Below, in pieces: positions 25,953-34,652 of a DNA stretch of 64,000 nt. The position numbers were made by a program, and so were the translations under genes. Location of the stretch: the NCBI GenBank assembly GCA_019119165.1, contig DWXO01000047.1:35738-99737 (forward strand). The letters run 5' to 3'. Under the pieces are notes generated by a model, which was given only the letters and a program-made list of their open reading frames with translations, was not told the origin of the DNA and ran no database searches. Numbering within the stretch: position 1 is the stretch's first letter; the number at the start of each line of letters is the position of its first letter. Origin of the DNA: Candidatus Flavonifractor intestinigallinarum. GTDB taxonomy: Bacteria > Bacillota > Clostridia > Oscillospirales > Oscillospiraceae.

Positions 25953-26735
25953 ATGGACTGGCCCAGATTTGCCTACGAATACGACGGCAGCTTTGCCGGA
26001 TTTCTCACCTGCGTGTTTGAAGCCTACGCCCACAAGGAGGAGCCCGCCTGCTTCCTCACCCACGGGGACGGCCGGATGACCCTGTGGCCGGAGCGGGCGG
26101 TGGACACCGACCACCAGAAGGCCCGGCGGGTGTACCGCTCCCTGGAGCGGAGCATGGGCGCCCAGGGCAAGCGGCTGGTGACCTACGGCTTTCTCACCTG
26201 CCTGGAGGAGCGGGAGCTAATCCTGTGGGACTTTCTCCGGCTGGGCTACGAGCGGGGGCCGTCGGTGGTGCGGGACCTGACAAACCCCCGGGTGGCCGCG
26301 CTGGGCAAGGCGGTGGGGCACCTGACAAACGAGGCCCACCTGCTCAAGGGCTTCACCCGCTTTTCCGATCAGGACGGGGTGCTGGCCGGGGAGATTCAGC
26401 CCCAAAACCGGGTGCTCCCCCTGCTGCGGCCCCACTTTGCCGCCCGCTACCCCGGGGAGACCCTGGTGCTCTACGACCGCACCCACCGGGAGGCCCTGTT
26501 CTGCCAGAAGGGAAAGTGGGCCATCGTGCCCCTGGACCGGTTCCACCTGGCCCCGCCCGGGGCGGGGGAGCTGGATTGGCGGGCCCTGTGGCGGCAGTTT
26601 TACGATACCATTGCCATTGAGGGCCGCTATAACCCCAAATGCCGTATGACCCATATGCCCAAGCGCTACTGGGGCACCATGACCGAATTTCAGCGGGAGG
26701 CTCCATCCCCCTCCGGCGCTATGGAACAAATTTGA
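25953..26735 (+). CDS. TIGR03915/DUF4130 family putative DNA repair protein
   Basis: The 260-residue protein starts MDWPRFAYEYDGSFAGFLTC and contains the middle segment NEAHLLKGFTRFSD and the C-terminal MTHMPKRYWGTMTEFQ, characteristic of the TIGR03915/DUF4130 partner of the TIGR03916 radical SAM protein. Its DUF4130 region is related to uracil-DNA-glycosylase-like proteins by family annotation. No catalytic residues can be assigned here. AAAGGAGGTCCCC precedes the ATG, 56 bp after its partner, with a family B repeat in the gap. The pair probably repairs or modifies DNA together. Confidence 0.85.
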   Translation: MDWPRFAYEYDGSFAGFLTCVFEAYAHKEEPACFLTHGDGRMTLWPERAVDTDHQKARRVYRSLERSMGAQGKRLVTYGFLTCLEERELILWDFLRLGYERGPSVVRDLTNPRVAALGKAVGHLTNEAHLLKGFTRFSDQDGVLAGEIQPQNRVLPLLRPHFAARYPGETLVLYDRTHREALFCQKGKWAIVPLDRFHLAPPGAGELDWRALWRQFYDTIAIEGRYNPKCRMTHMPKRYWGTMTEFQREAPSPSGAMEQI

Positions 26736-26736
26736 A

Positions 26737-26770
26737 GGACGCGCTGCAAAATTGCGGCGCGTCCCCCTTT
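26737..26770 (+). terminator. Intrinsic terminator after the repair pair
   Basis: GGACGCGC pairs with GCGCGTCC with inner GC/TTGC pairing, followed by CCCTTTTT. It starts immediately after the stop codon. Confidence 0.75.
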
Positions 26771-26817
26771 TTCCCGGGAAAAGAGGGGGGAAAGGATTCT
26801 TCCGGAGACGAATTTTC

Positions 26818-26846
26818 TTGACAGAAGGCCCGTACAGCCTTAAAAT
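26818..26846 (+). promoter_or_regulatory. rny promoter
   Basis: TTGACA and TAAAAT are 17 bp apart, giving a leader of about 140 nt before rny. No other element is recognised in that leader. Confidence 0.72.
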
Positions 26847-26991
26847 AGTTTCGGTGCATTTTTTGAAGGGCAAGGGGTACGCTCTTCAAATTTTTGTGCG
26901 GGTCGGACAAATCCGTGCCCGCCGCCCACATGGGAATTGAACAAAACGATCGAAACAAAAATCCAAACAGATGGAGGTGTGAACCCGGCTC

Positions 26992-28539
26992 ATGTTGCAA
27001 ATTATATTAGCAGCCGTGATTGCGTTTGTGGTGGCGGCTGTGGTGTTTTTTGCCCTTGGCATCCAGTACCGCCGCCGCGTGGCGGAGAAGGAGATCTCCA
27101 GCGCGGAGGAGGAGGCCAAGCGCATTATCAACGAGTCCATCAAGAGCGCCGAGAGCAAGAAGCGCGAGGCCCTGGTGGAGGCCAAGGAGGAGATCCTCCA
27201 GGCCCGCAACGAGTACGAACGAGAAGTGAAAGAGCGCCGGGCCGACCTGCAGAAGCAGGAGCGGCGCTTGCAGCAGAAGGAAGAGAACCTGGACCGCAAG
27301 ACCGAGAACATGGAGAAGAAGGAGGACACCCTGCAGCGCAAGCTGGCCGAGCTGGAAGAGGCCCGGGAAGAGGTGGCCACCGTCAAAAAGACCCAGATGG
27401 AGGTGCTGGAGCGGATCTCCGGCTTTACCGCTGAGGAGGCCAAGGACTACCTGATCAACCAGCTGGCTGAGGAAGTGACCCACGAGTCGGCCATGAAGGT
27501 GCGGGAGATCGAGGCCCAGTTCAAGGAGGAGGCAGACCAGAAGGCCAAGGAGATCCTGTCCCTGGCCATCCAGCGCTGCGCCGCGGACCATGTGGCGGAA
27601 GCCACCGTCTCTGTGGTACCCCTGCCCAACGATGAGATGAAGGGCCGCATCATCGGCCGCGAGGGCCGCAACATCCGCACCCTGGAGACCCTGACCGGGG
27701 TGGACCTGAACATTGACGACACCCCCGAGGTGATCACCGTCTCCTGCTTCGACCCCGTCCGCCGGGAGATCGCCCGGCTGGCTCTGGAGAAGCTGATCCA
27801 GGACGGCCGCATCCACCCCACCCGCATCGAGGAGATGGTGGAGAAGGCCAAGCGGGAGGTGGACGCCACCATCAAGGCCGAGGGCGAGCGCGCCGTGTTC
27901 GAGACCAACGTCCACGGCCTGCACCCCGAGCTGATCAAGCTGCTGGGCCGGATGCGCTACCGCACCAGCTACGGCCAGAACGTTTTGAACCACTCCATCG
28001 AGGTGTGCCATCTGGCCGGTCTGCTGGCCGCCGAGATCGGCGCCGACGTCACCGAGGCCAAGCGGGCCGGTCTGCTCCACGACCTTGGCAAGGCCATCGA
28101 CCATGAGGTGGAGGGCTCCCACGTCCAGATCGGCGTGGAGCTGGCCCGGAAGTACCGGGAGAGCGAGAACGTGATTCACGCCATCCAGGCCCACCACAAC
28201 GATGTGGAGCCCCAGACGGTGGTGGCCTGCCTGGTCCAGGCGGCCGACGCTATCTCCGCCGCCCGGCCCGGCGCCCGGCGGGAGAACCTGGAGAACTACA
28301 TCAAGCGTCTGGAGAAGCTGGAGGAGGTCACCTCCTCCTTCCCCGGCGTGGAGAAGTCCTACGCCATCCAGGCGGGCCGGGAGGTCCGCATCATGGTGGC
28401 CCCCGACAAGGTCAGCGAGGACCAGATGGTGCTGCTGGCCCGGGACATCGCCAAGAAGATCGAGGAAGAGCTGGAATACCCCGGCCAGATCAAGGTGAAT
28501 ATGATCCGGGAGACCAAAGTGGTGGATTACGCCAAGTAA
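26992..28539 (+). CDS. rny: Ribonuclease Y
   Basis: This 515-residue endoribonuclease begins with one membrane anchor (about residues 2-24), followed by a long charged coiled coil (25-200). A KH domain with [15 protein letters not shown] (about 217-231) follows, then an HD domain with [10 protein letters not shown] and [12 protein letters not shown]. It initiates mRNA decay at the membrane in Firmicutes. Length and domain order match the family. It is monocistronic, between its own promoter and a strong terminator. Confidence 0.97.
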   Translation: MLQIILAAVIAFVVAAVVFFALGIQYRRRVAEKEISSAEEEAKRIINESIKSAESKKREALVEAKEEILQARNEYEREVKERRADLQKQERRLQQKEENLDRKTENMEKKEDTLQRKLAELEEAREEVATVKKTQMEVLERISGFTAEEAKDYLINQLAEEVTHESAMKVREIEAQFKEEADQKAKEILSLAIQRCAADHVAEATVSVVPLPNDEMKGRIIGREGRNIRTLETLTGVDLNIDDTPEVITVSCFDPVRREIARLALEKLIQDGRIHPTRIEEMVEKAKREVDATIKAEGERAVFETNVHGLHPELIKLLGRMRYRTSYGQNVLNHSIEVCHLAGLLAAEIGADVTEAKRAGLLHDLGKAIDHEVEGSHVQIGVELARKYRESENVIHAIQAHHNDVEPQTVVACLVQAADAISAARPGARRENLENYIKRLEKLEEVTSSFPGVEKSYAIQAGREVRIMVAPDKVSEDQMVLLARDIAKKIEEELEYPGQIKVNMIRETKVVDYAK

Positions 28540-28550
28540 TCAAAGGGATG

Positions 28551-28590
28551 AAACCGGCGGGCTGCGTTAGCAGCCCGCCGGTTTTTGTTT
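28551..28590 (+). terminator. rny intrinsic terminator
   Basis: AACCGGCGGGCTGC pairs with GCAGCCCGCCGGTT across a GTTA loop, followed by TTTGTTT. It abuts the convergent spoIIID stop. Confidence 0.92.
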
Positions 28591-28837
28591 AGATGCCTTT
28601 GTATTTCCGCCGGGTGGCGATGCCGCCCCGGATGTGGCGCTCGGCCTTGTTCTCCTCCAGCACCCCCTTTACCTGGAGGTACAGGGGCCGGTTGAAGGAG
28701 GGCAGGCGTTCGCTGAGGTCCTTATGTACGGTGGATTTGCTGATGCCGAACTGCCGGGCGGCGGCCCGCACCGTGGCACGGTTCTCTATGATGTAAAGCG
28801 CCAGCCGGCAGGCGCGTTCCTCGATGTTCCCTTTCAA
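28589..28837 (-). CDS. spoIIID: Sporulation transcription factor SpoIIID
   Basis: This small HTH protein contains TVRAAARQFGISKSTVHKDLSERLP and the C-terminal RHIRGGIATRRKYK, a close match to SpoIIID, the mother-cell regulator acting after sigma-E. The track uses ATG 28855. TTG 28837 is preferred because GGAGGAG sits 10 nt upstream and the resulting N-terminus aligns with residue 1 of the Bacillus protein (82 residues). A sigma-E-like promoter at 28870-28898 fits the known mother-cell control. If ATG is used the protein has six extra residues (MEECCC). Confidence 0.93.
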   Translation of the reverse strand: MKGNIEERACRLALYIIENRATVRAAARQFGISKSTVHKDLSERLPSFNRPLYLQVKGVLEENKAERHIRGGIATRRKYKGI

Positions 28838-28869
28838 GCAGCAACACTCCTCCATTCATTCTCTGGTGG

Positions 28870-28898
28870 AGTATATGAGGTGGGGCGGACAGATATTT
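28870..28898 (-). promoter_or_regulatory. Sigma-E-like promoter of spoIIID
   Basis: Minus-strand AAATATC (-35) and CATATACT (-10) are 14 bp apart, resembling sigma-E sites (ATATT / CATACA-T). The same motifs and spacing occur before yabP. Confidence 0.6.
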
Positions 28899-29060
28899 CT
28901 GTCCCGGCGGGAAAGGGGCTTGTAATGTAGAGCGGCTTGGTAGATAATAGAGGGGCGTCAAAGCGGAAAACAGGCCGCCTTATGGAAGAAAAAGGGCAAA
29001 AACGGGCATGATACCGCCGAGACCCTACTATCTTAAATTCATGACGGAGAAAGTGACTCT

Positions 29061-29936
29061 ATGCAATTCAAGCAACTGACCATGGATCAGATTTCCCTGG
29101 TGCAACCTTATTTCCGGCAGATGAGATCCAGGACCTGCGACTTTACGGTGGGCGGAATGTTCATGTGGCGGAATTACTATCATATGGAGTATGCCGTGGT
29201 GGACGGGACCTTCTACTCCCGCCTCCACGACCAGGACGGACAGGTGTATTATAACCTCCCTCTGGGCGAAACGGTGGCCCACGGGATCGGGGCACTGAGG
29301 AAGCTGACGGAAGGCGGGCCCCTGAAATTCTGCACCGTGCCCGAGTGTTATCTGGAGGAAGTGCAGTCGCTCTGCCCCAGGTGTGCTGTCAGCGAGCAGA
29401 CCGATTTCGCCGACTATCTGTATCTGGCCTCCGACCTGGCCCAGCTGGGGGGCAAGCGGTACAGCGGCCAGCGCAACCAGATCAGCCAGTTCAAGCGGGC
29501 CGTGGAGGGGTGGTCCTTCGATCCCCTGACCGCCGGAAACCTGGGGGCGGTGGAGGAATTTTTCACCCACACCTATCTGTCCGGGGCGGGCGCCGGGTCC
29601 ACGGAGCAGGAGGAGAACCGCCGGGTGCTGGAGGTGCTGCAAAACCTGGACCGGTACGGCATGGTGGGGGGTGTGCTCACCGCCGACGGGGCCATCGTGG
29701 GTTTCTCCCTGGGGGAAATCGTCAACGACACCCTGTTCACCCACATCGAGAAGGCCGACCGGAACTGCAAGGGGGCCTATCAGATGCTGGTCAACCAGTT
29801 TGCCGCCGCCTATGGGAGCGGGGACGTGACCTATATCAACCGGGAGGAGGATATGGGCGACCCGGGCCTGCGGCGGGCCAAGCAGGCCTACCACCCCGTG
29901 GAGCTGCTGAAAAAATATGTGGTGGAGATCATGTAA
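29061..29936 (+). CDS. DUF2156 / phosphatidylglycerol lysyltransferase C-terminal-domain protein
   Basis: The 291-residue soluble protein has a GNAT-like fold of the LPG synthase C-terminal type (PF09924). Visible segments are KRYSGQRNQISQFKR in the middle and YINREEDMGDPGLRRAKQAY near the end. Those domains transfer aminoacyl groups from tRNA to lipids or peptides in MprF-type enzymes. Here the membrane flippase part is missing, so the acceptor is unknown. The gene is monocistronic, with a terminator 6 bp after the stop. The 205-bp upstream gap carries the divergent spoIIID promoter. Confidence 0.82.
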   Translation: MQFKQLTMDQISLVQPYFRQMRSRTCDFTVGGMFMWRNYYHMEYAVVDGTFYSRLHDQDGQVYYNLPLGETVAHGIGALRKLTEGGPLKFCTVPECYLEEVQSLCPRCAVSEQTDFADYLYLASDLAQLGGKRYSGQRNQISQFKRAVEGWSFDPLTAGNLGAVEEFFTHTYLSGAGAGSTEQEENRRVLEVLQNLDRYGMVGGVLTADGAIVGFSLGEIVNDTLFTHIEKADRNCKGAYQMLVNQFAAAYGSGDVTYINREEDMGDPGLRRAKQAYHPVELLKKYVVEIM

Positions 29937-29941
29937 CACAG

Positions 29942-29974
29942 CGGGACGCGCCGTTTTAGGGCGCGTCCCGTTTT
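29942..29974 (+). terminator. Intrinsic terminator after DUF2156 gene
   Basis: CGGGACGCGCC pairs with GGCGCGTCCCG around GTTTTAG, followed by TTTT. Confidence 0.9.
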
Positions 29975-30040
29975 GCCGTTCTGTGCCGGGGAGATATTTC
30001 CTGTGAGGAGGAATGGTGGTACAATGGAGGAACCAAAAAA

Positions 30041-30090
30041 GTTTTGCCGGAATAAAACCGGGGGTGCCTCTTCAGACACCAACAGACAGA
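30041..30090 (+). promoter_or_regulatory. Putative autoregulated ECF promoter element, copy 1
   Basis: The upstream region of the sigma factor gene contains TTTTG-CCGG, AAAACCGGGG and ACACCAACAGACA. The same blocks occur before the downstream SLH gene, with exactly 20 bp between AAAACCG and AACAGACA in both. Two otherwise unrelated genes sharing this suggests a promoter recognised by the encoded sigma factor. Confidence 0.6.
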
Positions 30091-30114
30091 AACGTTCCAA
30101 AGGGAGGAAGTCAT

Positions 30115-31776
30115 ATGCAGCTTTTATCCGATCTGTCCAACACCGAGGCGGTGGCCCGGCTCCGGGCAGGGGATGAGGAGGTCTTTTCCCAGCTGTATCA
30201 GACCTGTTACCGCATGGTCTATCTCCAGGCCATGAAGATCCTGGGGCAGCCCGATCAGGCGGAGCAGGTGGTGCAGGATGTGTTCATCACCGTGTTCCGC
30301 TCCATCGATAAGCTGAAGGACCCGGAGGCCCTCCGGTCCTGGATCGGTGGTATTGCCGTCCGGCTGGCCCTCCATCAGCGGAAGATGCAGACCGACTCCC
30401 GTGAGTTCGCTCTGGAGGAGGAGGCTATGTTTGACCTTCTGGATTCCGGTCCCCCCGTGTCCTCGCCGGAGGATACCCTGTGCGAGCGGGACACGGGACT
30501 GATCCTGGGGGAGCTGGTGGACCAGCTCCCCGACGAGCAGCGCACCGCCGTCATGCTCTACTACTACGACCAGTGCCCCATCCGGCAGATCGCATCCATC
30601 CTGCAATGTGCCGAGGGCACCGTAAAAAGCCGCCTGAACTATGCCCGTAAGGCCCTGGAAAAGCTGATCCTCCTGCGGGAGCAGCGGGATGGGGTGCGGC
30701 TCCACGCCCTCAACCCGGGACTGCTCTTCCTGGCCCTGCTGCTCCAGGAGCAGAATCTGGCGGTGGACCAGCAGACCGTGGAGCGGGGGCTGCTGGCCGT
30801 CAGGGGGGCCCTGGGACTTACCGCGGCGGCGGCAGGCTCCACCGCGGCGGCTTCCACCGCGGCGGCCGCCACCACCGCCTCCGCCGCTGCCGCCGGGAGC
30901 GGCGGCCTGACCCTGGGGAGCAAGCTGGCCATTCTGCTGGTGGCGGGGGCCGTGGCCACGGGAGGGGGCGTGCTTCTGGCCAGCCGGCCCCAGCAGGAAC
31001 CCCAGCCCAGCGCCCCGGTGATGGCGGTGATCTCCCCCACCCCGTCGCCGTCGGCCACCCCCAGTCCCACCCCCTCGGCCACGCCGTCGGCCACTCCCAG
31101 CCCCACCCCCTCAGCCACGCCGTCGGCCACCCCCAGTCCTACCCCGTCGCCCTCCCCCACGCCTTCCGCCACCCCCAGGCCCACGGCAACGCCCAGGCCC
31201 ACCCCTACGCCTACCCCGGTGACCCCGGTGGTGGAGAACCGGAGCATGAGCTCTGATCTGGGGCGCAGCTACAGCTTCGGCGGCCAGTGGGGAGAGCTGA
31301 ATCCCTGGGACGCCGGCCTGCCGGCGGGCCTGACCTACAGCTCCTCCAATCCCGATGTGGCGTATATCGACAGCAGCGGAATGTTCAGCGCCCTCTCTCC
31401 CGGCACGGCGGTGCTCACCGGCGTTTCCGCCCAGGACCCCGGCACCCACTATACCATTACCGTCCAGGTCAGCAATACGGTGCCATGGGATTACCAAATT
31501 GCGGATACCACCCTCTGGGTGGGGCAAAGCGTTTATCATTACATTACCCCCTATGCCCTCTATTCCGGCTTTACCCTCAGTTCCACCGCATGGAGCAGCA
31601 GCGATCCCTCGGTGGTGGAGGTAGGTGTGCAGCAGCCTGACAGCTGCCAGCTCATCGCCAACGCCGCCGGCACAGCTACCATCAGCGGCACGGTCACCTT
31701 CCTGGCGGATACCCGGGCGGGAACGCGAACTTACACGGATCATATTTCCTTCCAGGTCACCGTAAGCGCCAGCTGA
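30115..31776 (+). CDS. Membrane-tethered ECF-type sigma factor with extracellular Ig-like domain
   Basis: ATG 30115 behind AGGGAGGAAG gives 553 residues; the track's longer start covers the promoter. Sigma region 2 spans about 10-80 ([20 protein letters not shown]). Region 4 follows, with an HTH around [20 protein letters not shown]. After an Ala/Thr-rich stretch comes a single membrane segment ([19 protein letters not shown], about 268-288), then a Pro/Ser/Thr repeat linker (about 302-370) and a C-terminal Ig-like (BIG2-like) domain. The DNA-binding part is therefore anchored to its own surface sensor, with no separate anti-sigma gene adjacent. It may need proteolysis for release. The next gene encodes an SLH surface protein with the same upstream element. 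Confidence 0.88.
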   Translation: MQLLSDLSNTEAVARLRAGDEEVFSQLYQTCYRMVYLQAMKILGQPDQAEQVVQDVFITVFRSIDKLKDPEALRSWIGGIAVRLALHQRKMQTDSREFALEEEAMFDLLDSGPPVSSPEDTLCERDTGLILGELVDQLPDEQRTAVMLYYYDQCPIRQIASILQCAEGTVKSRLNYARKALEKLILLREQRDGVRLHALNPGLLFLALLLQEQNLAVDQQTVERGLLAVRGALGLTAAAAGSTAAASTAAAATTASAAAAGSGGLTLGSKLAILLVAGAVATGGGVLLASRPQQEPQPSAPVMAVISPTPSPSATPSPTPSATPSATPSPTPSATPSATPSPTPSPSPTPSATPRPTATPRPTPTPTPVTPVVENRSMSSDLGRSYSFGGQWGELNPWDAGLPAGLTYSSSNPDVAYIDSSGMFSALSPGTAVLTGVSAQDPGTHYTITVQVSNTVPWDYQIADTTLWVGQSVYHYITPYALYSGFTLSSTAWSSSDPSVVEVGVQQPDSCQLIANAAGTATISGTVTFLADTRAGTRTYTDHISFQVTVSAS

Positions 31777-31798
31777 CCCGCGCAAAAAAAATAAAAAA

Positions 31799-31850
31799 AT
31801 TTTGTCCGGGTTTAAAACCGGGGCGCCGGTTCGGAACACTAACAGACAAA
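31799..31850 (+). promoter_or_regulatory. Putative ECF promoter element, copy 2
   Basis: TTTTGTCCGG, AAAACCGGGG and ACACTAACAGACA repeat the arrangement found upstream of the sigma gene, with the same 20-bp spacing between AAAACCG and AACAGACA. It lies 42 bp before the SLH gene. Confidence 0.6.
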
Positions 31851-31891
31851 GCCCCCGCGAAACCCCAAAATCAAGAGAAGGAGAATGAACA

Positions 31892-33889
31892 ATGAAAAGA
31901 CGATCTTTACGCCTGCTTTCCTGTCTGTGTGCTCTGTCCATGGCCACCTCCATGCTGCCGGCGGCCTGGGCCGCGGAACCGACGCCCCTGCAATCCACCG
32001 TTGCCGGCGGCACCTACAACGGCAACTGGGCGGTACCCATTGACGCCTACCTGTACCAGGACGGCGACAACCTGGTGCGGGTGGAGTATTACCCCGGCTC
32101 CTGGGTCAGCGACGGCCAGGGCAACATTGTGAAGTGGAATTCCTATCCCCGGCTGGTGACCGAGACCTACGACAGCAGCTTCCGGCTGATCTCCTCGGTG
32201 GATCTGGACATGGAGCTGGACCTGTGGGGCGGCTTCTATGCCGGTGAGGACTACAATTTTGTGATCTTCGGTCAGGAGAACCCCAGTGAGAACGACAACG
32301 CCGAGGTCATCCGGGTGGTGAAGTACGACAAGGACTGGAACCGCCTGGGCCAGGCCAGCCTGCGGGGGGCCAACACCACCATCCCCTTTGACGCCGGCAG
32401 CGTGCGGTGCGACGAGTACAACGGATACCTCTATGTACGCACCAGCCATGAGATGTACCAGTCCGGCGACGGGCTCAACCACCAGGCCAACCTGACCTTC
32501 TCGGTGCGTGAGTCCGATATGACCATCACCGACGGCTATCACGGTGTGGTGTCCAACCGGGGCTATGTGTCCCACTCCTTCAACCAGTTTATCCTGGTGG
32601 ACGGCCAGGGGCGGCTGGTGGCGCTGGACCACGGCGACGCCTACCCCGCCAGAGGGGCGCTTCTCTCCCGCTATGACAATGAGGCGGGGAGCGACACCTT
32701 TGCCACGGGCTGCCAGACCTTTGCCGTGACCACCTGGTCCGGCGGCGTGGGCGAGAATACCACCGGCGCCAATGTGACCGACCTGGCGGAGACCTCCACC
32801 GGCTATCTGGCGGCCTACAGCAGCACCGGCAAGGGGGCCGCCTCCACCATCGGAAGAGATTCCATGAACATCTTCCTCAGCTATACCAGCAAGGACGATT
32901 TCTCCTCCGGCGGCACCACCGTGCGCCAGCTCACCTCCTGGGAGAGCGGCTCCGACGAGTACGGCTCCCAGCCTATGCTGGTCCCCACCGGCCCGGACGG
33001 CGGCTACATCCTGTGGGAGATGGCTGAGAAGTGGGACAACGGCTACTATTACAGCAAGGATACTGTCCAGTATGCCGCCTACTCCGCCGACGGCACAATT
33101 TCCGACATCAAGAGCGCCGACGGCGTGCGGATGTCCCGCTGCCACCCCATCGCCTGCGACGGCAAGGTGGTGTGGTACGCCACCGACAACTCCGCGCCCG
33201 TGTTCTATGTGCTGGACGAATCCGGAATCCAGTCCTACCCCGTGGAGGAGAGCGGCCAGCAGCAGCCTGATCCCGAGCCCACCCCCGACCCCGATCCCAC
33301 GCCTGATCCCGATCCTACCCCCGATCCCGATGACGGTGAGAGCGGCAGCATCTCCTTCAGCGACGTGTCCGCCGGTCAGTGGTACGCCGACTATGTGGTA
33401 AAAGCCGCCCAGGCCGGTCTGATGCAGGGCACCGGCGGCGACAAGTTCAGCCCCAACGGCACCCTCACCGTGGCCGAGGTGGTCACCCTCACCGCCCGGC
33501 TGTACGCCGACCGTCATGGGGAGAGCGTTCCCACCTCCGACGGCGCTTGGTACCAGGGCGCCTATGACTACTGCATCGACAACGGCCTGTTTACCACCGG
33601 CGAGGTGCCCTCGTATATCATGCGGAACAAGGCCAGCCGTTTCCAGATGGTGGATCTGCTGGACCGGGCGGTGCCCGAGGAGGAGAAGCAGGTCATCAAC
33701 GTGGTGTTCAACGGCGAGGTCCCCGATGTACAGGAGACCGATCTCTACGGCCCGGTGGTCTATCTGTGGTACCGTGCCGGCATCTTGGAGGGAGATAGTT
33801 CCGGCCGCTTCCACGGTACCACCGGCATCAGCCGGGCGGAGACCGCGGCCATCCTCTGCCGCCTGGCTGGGCTGACCCCCCGGGTGTGA
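31892..33889 (+). CDS. Secreted SLH-domain surface protein
   Basis: The 665-residue precursor has a Sec signal peptide (MKRRSLRLLSCLCALSM..., cleavage near AWA-AEP at about residue 30). A beta-rich extracellular region of about 420 residues of no recognised family follows, then an acidic Asp-Pro-Thr linker (about 455-485). C-terminal SLH repeats include FSDVSAGQWYADYVVKAAQA and GILEGDSSGRFHG-TTGISRAE. SLH domains bind pyruvylated secondary wall polymer, so the protein is probably anchored to the envelope. AAGGAGAATGAACA precedes the ATG. It is the probable target of the tethered sigma factor encoded upstream. Confidence 0.9.
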   Translation: MKRRSLRLLSCLCALSMATSMLPAAWAAEPTPLQSTVAGGTYNGNWAVPIDAYLYQDGDNLVRVEYYPGSWVSDGQGNIVKWNSYPRLVTETYDSSFRLISSVDLDMELDLWGGFYAGEDYNFVIFGQENPSENDNAEVIRVVKYDKDWNRLGQASLRGANTTIPFDAGSVRCDEYNGYLYVRTSHEMYQSGDGLNHQANLTFSVRESDMTITDGYHGVVSNRGYVSHSFNQFILVDGQGRLVALDHGDAYPARGALLSRYDNEAGSDTFATGCQTFAVTTWSGGVGENTTGANVTDLAETSTGYLAAYSSTGKGAASTIGRDSMNIFLSYTSKDDFSSGGTTVRQLTSWESGSDEYGSQPMLVPTGPDGGYILWEMAEKWDNGYYYSKDTVQYAAYSADGTISDIKSADGVRMSRCHPIACDGKVVWYATDNSAPVFYVLDESGIQSYPVEESGQQQPDPEPTPDPDPTPDPDPTPDPDDGESGSISFSDVSAGQWYADYVVKAAQAGLMQGTGGDKFSPNGTLTVAEVVTLTARLYADRHGESVPTSDGAWYQGAYDYCIDNGLFTTGEVPSYIMRNKASRFQMVDLLDRAVPEEEKQVINVVFNGEVPDVQETDLYGPVVYLWYRAGILEGDSSGRFHGTTGISRAETAAILCRLAGLTPRV

Positions 33890-34006
33890 CCTGGTATCTG
33901 CCGGTATTTGGACAACAATTTCATAGAAATTAACCTGGGATAATGTAGAAACCACGCAAAATATGATAAAATAAAACACTAATATTTTGTGTTGGGAGGA
34001 TGAGAG

Positions 34007-34606
34007 ATGGATCTGCCAGAGATTTATCGCGGTTTGTTCGGACTGACGGACCAGTCCCTCATCCAGAGGCTCACGGAGCGGGGCGAGCTGCGCAGCGTAA
34101 AAAAGGGCCATCTGCTCTACCGGGAGGGGGAGCGCCCCACAAAGCTGACCTTTTTGCTCCAGGGGCTGCTGCGGGGCTACTTTCTGGATGCCGGCGGACG
34201 GGATATCACCGACTGCTTTGCCTTTGAGCCGGGCGCTCCCGCCACCGCCTGCATCGCCCTGGGGGAACCGGCCACCATCAGCATCGAGGCCCTCACCGAC
34301 AGCCTGGTGCTGGAGCTGCCCATGAGTCTGGTGCTGGAGCTGATGGAGGAGCATATTGAGCTCTACCGCCTGTACAGCGGCTTTCTGCTGGACGCCCTCA
34401 GGCGCCACTGGGAGGTAAAGGCCGCCATGTACCAGTACGACGCCATGGAGCGGTACCGCTGGTTCATGCAGGCCTATCCCAACCTGTGCAGCCATGTCAG
34501 CGGCAAGCACATCGCCTCCTTCCTGGGCATGACCCAGGTGACCCTCAGCCGCCTGCGCCGCACCCTGCGGGAGGCGGGGCAGCTCCAGGCCGCCGAGGAA
34601 GAATAA
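34007..34606 (+). CDS. Crp/Fnr-family transcriptional regulator
   Basis: This 199-residue protein has an N-terminal cyclic-nucleotide-binding-like beta barrel (KKGHLLYREGERPTKLTFLL, GLLRGYFLDAGGRDITD). The C-terminal winged helix contains HVSGKHIASFLGMTQVTLSR. The N-terminal four-Cys iron-sulfur motif of Fnr is absent, so it is a ligand- or redox-responsive relative of unknown effector. It is monocistronic and preceded by a 117-bp A/T-rich region without a clear consensus promoter. Confidence 0.88.
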   Translation: MDLPEIYRGLFGLTDQSLIQRLTERGELRSVKKGHLLYREGERPTKLTFLLQGLLRGYFLDAGGRDITDCFAFEPGAPATACIALGEPATISIEALTDSLVLELPMSLVLELMEEHIELYRLYSGFLLDALRRHWEVKAAMYQYDAMERYRWFMQAYPNLCSHVSGKHIASFLGMTQVTLSRLRRTLREAGQLQAAEEE

Positions 34607-34607
34607 C

Positions 34608-34645
34608 AAAAAAGGACGTATCGCCAAAGCGATACGTCCTTTTTT
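34608..34645. terminator. Bidirectional intrinsic terminator
   Basis: AAAAAAGGACGTATCGC pairs with GCGATACGTCCTTTTTT around CAAA, giving T-runs on both strands for the convergent Crp/Fnr and MATE genes. Confidence 0.92.
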
Positions 34646-34652
34646 ATGGGGT

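Noticed and set aside
31020-31230. Tandem ACCCCCAGTCCCAC-type repeats
   Set aside because: They encode the Pro/Ser/Thr linker of the tethered sigma factor and are in frame; coding low complexity rather than a separate element.
31907-34627. 906-residue minus-strand ORF across the SLH and Crp/Fnr genes
   Set aside because: It spans two real plus-strand genes and an intergenic region; no signal, domain or ribosome binding site supports it.
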